Origin: Trematomus loennbergii
Lineage: Eukaryota > Chordata > Actinopteri > Perciformes > Nototheniidae
DNA length: 64,000 bases
Assembly: GCA_012861695.1 (NCBI GenBank)
Contig: JAAOOA010000167.1
Location: 173,501-237,500, forward strand
Direction of reading: 5' to 3'
The translations under genes were made by a program, and so were the position numbers. Below are positions 56,371 through 64,000 of this stretch, piece by piece (position 1 is the stretch's first letter; every line of letters begins with the position of its first letter). The notes beneath the pieces are model-generated. The model was not told the DNA's origin. It ran no database searches and worked only from the letters and a program-made list of their open reading frames with translations.

Positions 56371-57243
56371 AGCAGCACCCAGCAGAGCACTGCAGATCTA
56401 TGCCGCTTCTGTGAAGTCTTAACAGGCTGTGATTGATTTCTATGAGTATGTCTTCTCTGGCAGTTGTTGTTGACTGTATGCTTTGTAAACTGGATAATGA
56501 ATCTGTGCATATCACCACCCTATCTGGTCTGACCTCTTCCACCCACTGTAATCCTATTATACTGCCAGCATTTCTGCTGTATACACTGAAAGTTGGTCTG
56601 ACGCTCTTTTTGATATCGATATTTTAAATTCTGGGATATATATACCAATTCCGACACACTCTTCCTTGTTCTTAGAACCATCTGTGTATATTTTGAGGTA
56701 ATTGTGATAATTACTCCTGAGGTACAAACTTGTTTGAATTTTGCCACTCTCTTTTCTTTTCTACAATACTCACATCTATATTTACTATTGGAAAAAGCCA
56801 TGGGGGTACACTACTGAATGGATTTGATGGTGAAAACTCTAACTCATGCCGTATGTCCTTATTTTTCCTTTACTTGTCCATCCAAACCCACGCCCCTGAA
56901 ACTTGGAATATTCCCAGCACTCCTGTAATGTTTTGTTTGTGACATTTCCTTCCCCACTTCCTTTTACCTGACCCAATAAGCAAGAGCAATTTTCTCTCTT
57001 AGCTCCAATGGAGTCTCTCCTGCTTCAACTAATATTGCATTAGTAGGGGTTGACTTAATTGCACCTATACACAACCGTAACGCTTTATATTGTAACCTAT
57101 CATTTTTAGTAATGACGTTTTTGCTGCTGCTGCATATATTATACACCCGTAATCCAGAGTTGTCCTCATAATTGCCCTATAGATGTCGATTAATGCCTGT
57201 TTGTCTGCCCCCCAGTCACATCCAGCCACTGCTCTTAATAGGT

Positions 57244-57879
57244 TCAACACTTTTTGGATTTTGTTTCCAAATGTTTAATATGAGTTTTCCATGTACATTT
57301 ACTATCTAACCATAGCCCCAGATATTTAAATTCATTGACCTCATTCATCGGCTTTCCATATAATGTAAGCTTCTCAGTCTCCATCTTACGTTTATTTGTA
57401 AATTTCATGAAGCAAGATTTGCTTGCTGACAGCTTGAAACCCCAGTTGTATGACCACTTCTCCACTTTCTTTATAGCTTTCCCTATCTTTTCAAACACAT
57501 ATGGAACATTTCTTCCCCGTATCCATATGGCCCCGTCATCTGCATATAGCGCAGATTTTATGCATCCATCCAAATTACTAAAAATGTCATTTATCATAAC
57601 GTTAAATAATATCGGGCTGATTGAACTCCCTTGAGGAATACCATTTTCTATACTGCACTCTTTTGAAACCTCTGCCCCTACTTTAACTCTGAATTTCCTG
57701 TCTGATAAAAAAGCCATGATCCAGTTATACATTCTCCCTCCAACACCCATTCTACTCAATTTGATGAGCAACCCATCCCTCCACATAGAGTCATACGCCT
57801 TTTCAATATCAAAATATACTATTGCCATAACCTCTTTCATTTTCATTGTCTTTTCAACCTCATTGCTTACTCTTACCAA
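57244..57879 (-). pseudogene. I-type LINE reverse transcriptase core
   Basis: An open frame of 211 residues. AIVYFDIEKAYDSMWRDGLL is motif A with its catalytic Asp, NGIPQGSSISPILFNVMIND is motif B, and SALYADDGAIWI is motif C with the catalytic DD. Then come KSCFMKFTNKRK and FKYLGLWLDSKCTWKTHI, the thumb side. The core is intact but lies between frameshifts, with no endonuclease upstream, so it is a dead copy. Confidence 0.8.
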
Positions 57880-58499
57880 AGCATCTATTGTGGATCTTCC
57901 TTTACGAAAACCACTGAAAATGACTCAGTAACCCTCTCTGTTCTAAGACGTGTGATAGTCTATGCACTATCATCTTCTCCATCCATTTACACAAGTGTGA
58001 TGTAAGTGCTATGGGTCTGTAGTTATTGGGATTAGCAGGATCCTTCCCTGGCTTATTAAATGGCAATATGACTGCCGTTTTCCAACTCCTTGGTAAACTC
58101 CGTTTCTCCAGATTTTTAAATAGTCTCAGTACTAATTTGAATGTTTCCACAGGTAATTGCCGGAACATGGCATAGCATAACTGATCTTGTCCTGGTGCTG
58201 AGTATCCTGTACCTTGTAAAGCTATTTTAAGTTCTGCTATTGAGAAGTCTACATCAAGAGCTGATTTATCATCCCGTCTCTTTTCCCTCACATTTTCATT
58301 TTCTCTTAAACCCTTCTAATGATAAAGTGCTGGACAGAAAACATAAAAAATACTGACATTTTTCTTTTTGAAAGCGATAATGTTGGATCTAAAGGTTACT
58401 TGTATGTGTTTTTTCAAGTAATTGTTTTTCCAATAACAAGGGATTAACATTGAATGAAGTTATTTAAGAAAATTCTATATTCTGTGTCTGTGTATTCTC

Positions 58500-59060
58500 A
58501 TGTTCAGATTAACCCAGCCACTTTTTCTTCTTTGTGTCTATATCGATGCCGGGATCCGGAGTGGAGGCTGATCCTCTTTGCTGTGGTCCTGTGTCCTGGA
58601 TCCCCTATCCTGAGTTCTGGATTAAGTCGTGGACTTCAGGTTTGTGGCTGGGCCTGTCTCTGCGGCCCTGCCTGGGTCTCGTCATGCTGCTTCCCTGATG
58701 GCTCCCACAGGATTGTTCTTGACATCTTCGTGGATTCATCTTCTTATTATAGACACATGCATTTCCAAACATTTGGTCTACCTACGCTGTAAAACGTATT
58801 ATCTCTTCGATTTACACACAGCATCTATTGCACGTCTGTCCGTCCTGGGAGAGGGATCCCTCCTCTGTTGCTCTCCCTGAGGTTTCTCCATGTTCCCCTT
58901 TAAACTGTGGGGTTTTTCTCCTGAAGTTTTTCCTTGTACGATGTGACAGGACAGAGGGTGTCGTTTTCTCATACTGATATTCTGAACAAACTGTGCTATT
59001 GTATAAAAATGTGTTATATAAATAAAACTTGATTTGATTTGATTAAATGGGCAAATCAAA
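58500..59060 (+). mobile_element. Dispersed retroposon 3' end
   Basis: GAGGGATCCCTCCTCTGTTG, CTCTCCCTGAGGTTTCTCC and GTTTTTCCTTGT, ending ATATAAATAAAACTTGATTT with a repeated GATTT tail. This is a sequence found very often in fish genomes as the 3' region of a LINE or its SINE. No coding frame of note. Confidence 0.65.
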
Positions 59061-59084
59061 TCAAATCAGGAAAACCAAATAATT

Positions 59085-59135
59085 AAAAAATATCAATCTC
59101 TATGCAGACGATACACTTCTATGTTACTATTTAAT
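59085..59135 (+). mobile_element. Tiny reverse-transcriptase scrap
   Basis: ATCAATCTCTATGCAGACGA encodes INLYADDTLLCYY-type motif C of a LINE reverse transcriptase (the codons of YADDT are intact). It is joined directly to the AAATCAAATC tail of the previous repeat, and nothing else of the enzyme is visible. Confidence 0.45.
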
Positions 59136-59291
59136 TTGTGATTTATTGATCATGAAGTTCTACTTATTTCTGATATTTTCATTCAGTATGTGTATGATGC
59201 CACCACATTTTACATTCACTGTATTTTCAGGATGACATTTTCATCAAATAACCACAGATGAGACTAAACGTTTGATCCCGTTGTTGTTCAG

Positions 59292-59777
59292 GTGGCTCTG
59301 TGATCCTGGAGAGTCCTGTGCTTCCTGTGATGGAGGGAGAATCTGTGACTCTGAGCTGCAGAAACAAGACGACACTTCCTCCATCCTGTCAGCTGACTTC
59401 TATAAAGATGGCCGCCTCATCAGGAGCAGCTCTACAGAGAACATGAACATCTGCAGAGTTTCTAAATCTGATGAAGGACTCTACAAGTGCAGCATCTCTG
59501 AAGGTGGAGAGTCACCAGAGAGCTGGCTGACTGTCAGAGGTGAGATATTGCATTATATCTAACATTTGGGGAATATATCTGGAGCTTCTGGATTATATAT
59601 ATATATTCACGTTGTGTTGTGTTTGCAGGTGTTCACAGAGAGACGTGTCTGTCCTCGGATCACTCCCTTTACGTCCTCCTCGTCTTAAGGACTGTGTTCA
59701 CCGTAGTGATGGTGGCTCTGCTGCTCCTGCTGGTGGGACTGCTGCATTGTGGGAAACTCAGGGTCACACAGAAATAA
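59292..59777 (+). pseudogene. Fc-receptor-like gene, 3' two exons (inverted duplicate)
   Basis: The Ig exon 59,292-59,539 begins [19 protein letters not shown] and ends [11 protein letters not shown]. The last exon 59,629-59,777 has LSSDHSLYVLLVLRTVF, then VVMVALLLLLVGLLHCGKL, ending KLRVTQK at a stop. They are near copies of D2/D3 and the last exon of the gene at 14.2-17.1 kb. The Ig exon is 248 nt, one short of the in-phase 249; the lost base is in the run after AAACAAGACGAC. One extra A at about 59,772 brings an early stop compared with the 14-kb copy. The signal and D1 exons are not found upstream, where retroposon sequence lies instead. Confidence 0.75.
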
Positions 59778-60002
59778 CTCATGTAAAAAGATCAGAGTTT
59801 GGTCATCAAGATAATGAACACCACGAGCCGAGGACATTATCACTTCTTCAGCTTTGTATCTCTTATTTTGCTCAGGTTGTGTGTGAGGTGAGTAACTTCT
59901 CTGTGTCACATGATGGTACGAGCAGCAGCTGCTAGACTTTCTCACACTCAAGACAAAGTTAAAAACCACAGAGATACTGACTGACGCATGCATTTATTTT
60001 AA

Positions 60003-60462
60003 CCCTTAGATGCATAAGTGGGTCTTTTTTGACCCGGTGAGGTGGTTCTCTGAAGTATCTTTGTAATTAAAAAAATGTATCATTTCATATTCCAGCTATT
60101 CTCAAAAAACATGTTTTGGATATCATGCCATTCACATTTCATTTACATTTTAAGAAATTGTAGTTTTTGTATTAGTACCCCAAGCTTCCATAAGGGGTCA
60201 AAACTGACCGGCATGCATTTTCTATGGAATCCTATGGGAAAACGTTTTTTTCAAAATTTAAAAGAAATTTCTAAAATTATAAATACTGAAAAATTAATAT
60301 AAATATTTCTAGTGTGAACCAACATATAATACTAAATATTATACAAGAGATTTTCTGAACCAAAATGACAAAAATTGCATAAAAACACATATTATTCTAA
60401 TACGGTCCTTTTAGACCCACTTATGGAAGAGTGTAGGGTCCAGTCACTCGGGCATCTGAGGG
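60003..60462. mobile_element. TTAA-flanked MITE with an empty site elsewhere in the window
   Basis: Ends CCCTTAGATGCATAAG and CGGGCATCTGAGGG are inverted over the CCCT(T/C)AGATGC part, and TTAA flanks both (59,999-60,002, 60,463-60,466). The 14-kb duplicate reads straight through at this point (TTAA at 14,157-14,160), showing the pre-insertion state. The interior includes GGGGTCAAAACTGACCGG. Confidence 0.85.
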
Positions 60463-60466
60463 TTAA

Positions 60467-61386
60467 AAGGCGAGCTGAGGGTATGTTGTTCTGAGTTTTA
60501 TTTTAGACTCCAGATACTTTCAGCTTCTCAGACACAACCCACAGAACATATTTTTTATATAAATGTATGTGAATATGTAGAAGAGGCTTTCAAGAGGCTT
60601 TGTAGAAACAGCAAACATTCAGTTTCATGGCGTAACTTGAACGTATAATGATGTGGGTTGAACATGATCATTCCTGCAAGCATGGTAGCATTGTTGCTGT
60701 TAGCATTTTAGCATGCTAAGTTTAGCCTATAGCTCAAAGGACAGCTGTGCAGCCTCACAGAGCTGCTAACATAACTGTAGAAACTGTAGACATGTGTTAA
60801 AAAGCAACAACAGACTTATCTTTACTGTTTATTTAATAAAAATACTCAATTATATATTTTTTGTAAATTGTAAGTAGCACCCCATGTGACATGTATTACA
60901 AACATACATGGAAGTTGGTATTTCCAAAGCGAATATTATCAAAGCTGCACATCAGCTTTGAACCTATCAATATAAAACACAATTTCAAACATTTCCATTT
61001 CTGAGATTTCTAAATTATAATTTTTAACGAAAAGAGTAGATTTTCAGTAAAATATAAAAGCAGTGGCCATCAATCAAAGGAAGATCTGTTTACCACAAAA
61101 CATCTTTAAATTGTTGAATATCAGAATAATAAAAGTGTGTCTGTAAATGGTTGATCTCCTCGTCTTCACTGAGCGTCACAACAACCTGTGTTTGAGCAGG
61201 AAGTCATGCTGTTCCTGTTTATAATGTTTATAATGGGAACTTTCTCTCATGACTCATCTCATCTCAATTTGAGCTACTTCCTGAAACTCCTGCTTTATGT
61301 GTTTTTGCAATTGAGAGTTTATTTGAAACTTCTAATAAAAGTGGAGGAAGATCAACAGAGCAGAACAGAGGAGGTCATTATTCTGT
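60467..61386. other. Shared intergenic flank between the Fc-receptor-like and LTD genes
   Basis: Patches such as CAGCTTCTCAGACACAACCC match 14,070-14,100 inverted, and GGAAGTTGGTATTTCCAAAG matches 13,885-13,905 inverted. No gene is seen. Confidence 0.5.
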
Positions 61387-63963
<2,577 letters not shown>

Positions 63964-64000
63964 CTGAGATGTAAAGAGAGATAAAGACATTTGAACTTGA

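Larger units (their letters stand above)
55495..58315 (-). mobile_element. 5'-truncated I-type (Nimb-like) LINE
   Basis: Minus-strand coding pieces in order: 58,291-57,902 (SAPGQDQLCYAMFRQLP, then NPNNYRPIALTSHLCKWMEK); 57,879-57,244 (reverse transcriptase core); 57,250-56,964 (LQYKALRLCIGAIKSTPTNA, ILVEAGETPLELRE); then RNase H remnants to about 56,000, and a 3' end with AAAAGAGAAGAAGAAGAGC. An RNase H domain after the reverse transcriptase places it in the I group of LINEs. The endonuclease is missing and several frames are broken. Confidence 0.82.

Overview
This window is nuclear DNA of a ray-finned fish, probably a percomorph teleost. The case for this is intron-bearing vertebrate immune genes (a secreted L-amino-acid oxidase, Fc-receptor-like and butyrophilin-like immunoglobulin exons) set among typical fish mobile elements: an L1-type LINE, an I-type LINE, L2/CR1 scraps, a DIRS retrotransposon, tRNA-derived SINEs, hAT elements and many TTAA-bounded MITEs. 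No prokaryotic genes, rRNA genes or CRISPR arrays were seen. More than half of the window is mobile or tandem-repeat DNA.

Layout. 0-12.8 kb is mobile DNA: a Penelope-like scrap, a repeat family that recurs inverted at 25.5-26.1 kb, a 6.1-kb L1 insertion with clear target-site duplications (4.27-10.35 kb), then an integrase C-terminal remnant and two small gene remnants that look like a decayed Maverick/Polinton-type (adintovirus-like) element (10.5-12.5 kb). 13.1-17.1 kb holds one lamin-tail-domain (LTD) exon on the plus strand, tail to tail with an Fc-receptor-like gene on the minus strand. 18.5-22.05 kb is a tandem pair of 1.4-2.1 kb units; one encodes a SAP-like protein and the other has a minisatellite in its place. 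A 1-kb 33-bp minisatellite follows. 24.3-27.3 kb is a broken minus-strand gene with butyrophilin-like signal and V-set exons followed by three LTD exons. 29.7-35.7 kb is a DIRS element. 39.5-47.7 kb is an eight-coding-exon L-amino-acid oxidase gene whose third intron holds three nested MITEs. 50.6-54.1 kb and 61.4-64.0 kb are two more coiled-coil plus LTD genes on the minus strand. Between them are a hAT, a deleted LTR element, an I-type LINE and a second Fc-receptor-like gene (59.3-59.8 kb, plus strand).

How the genes relate. The block at 13.1-15.5 kb is an inverted copy of 59.3-61.5 kb. Each has an Fc-receptor-like gene tail to tail with an LTD gene, so this is a duplicated immune-receptor cluster with an antimicrobial-type oxidase inside it. 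The most unusual point is that lamin-type tail domains, normally found in nuclear lamins, occur here at least four times, after charged coiled-coil exons and in one case behind butyrophilin-like Ig exons in the same orientation. Many otherwise well-conserved exons carry a single 1-base deletion, so decay and assembly error cannot be told apart from this sequence alone.
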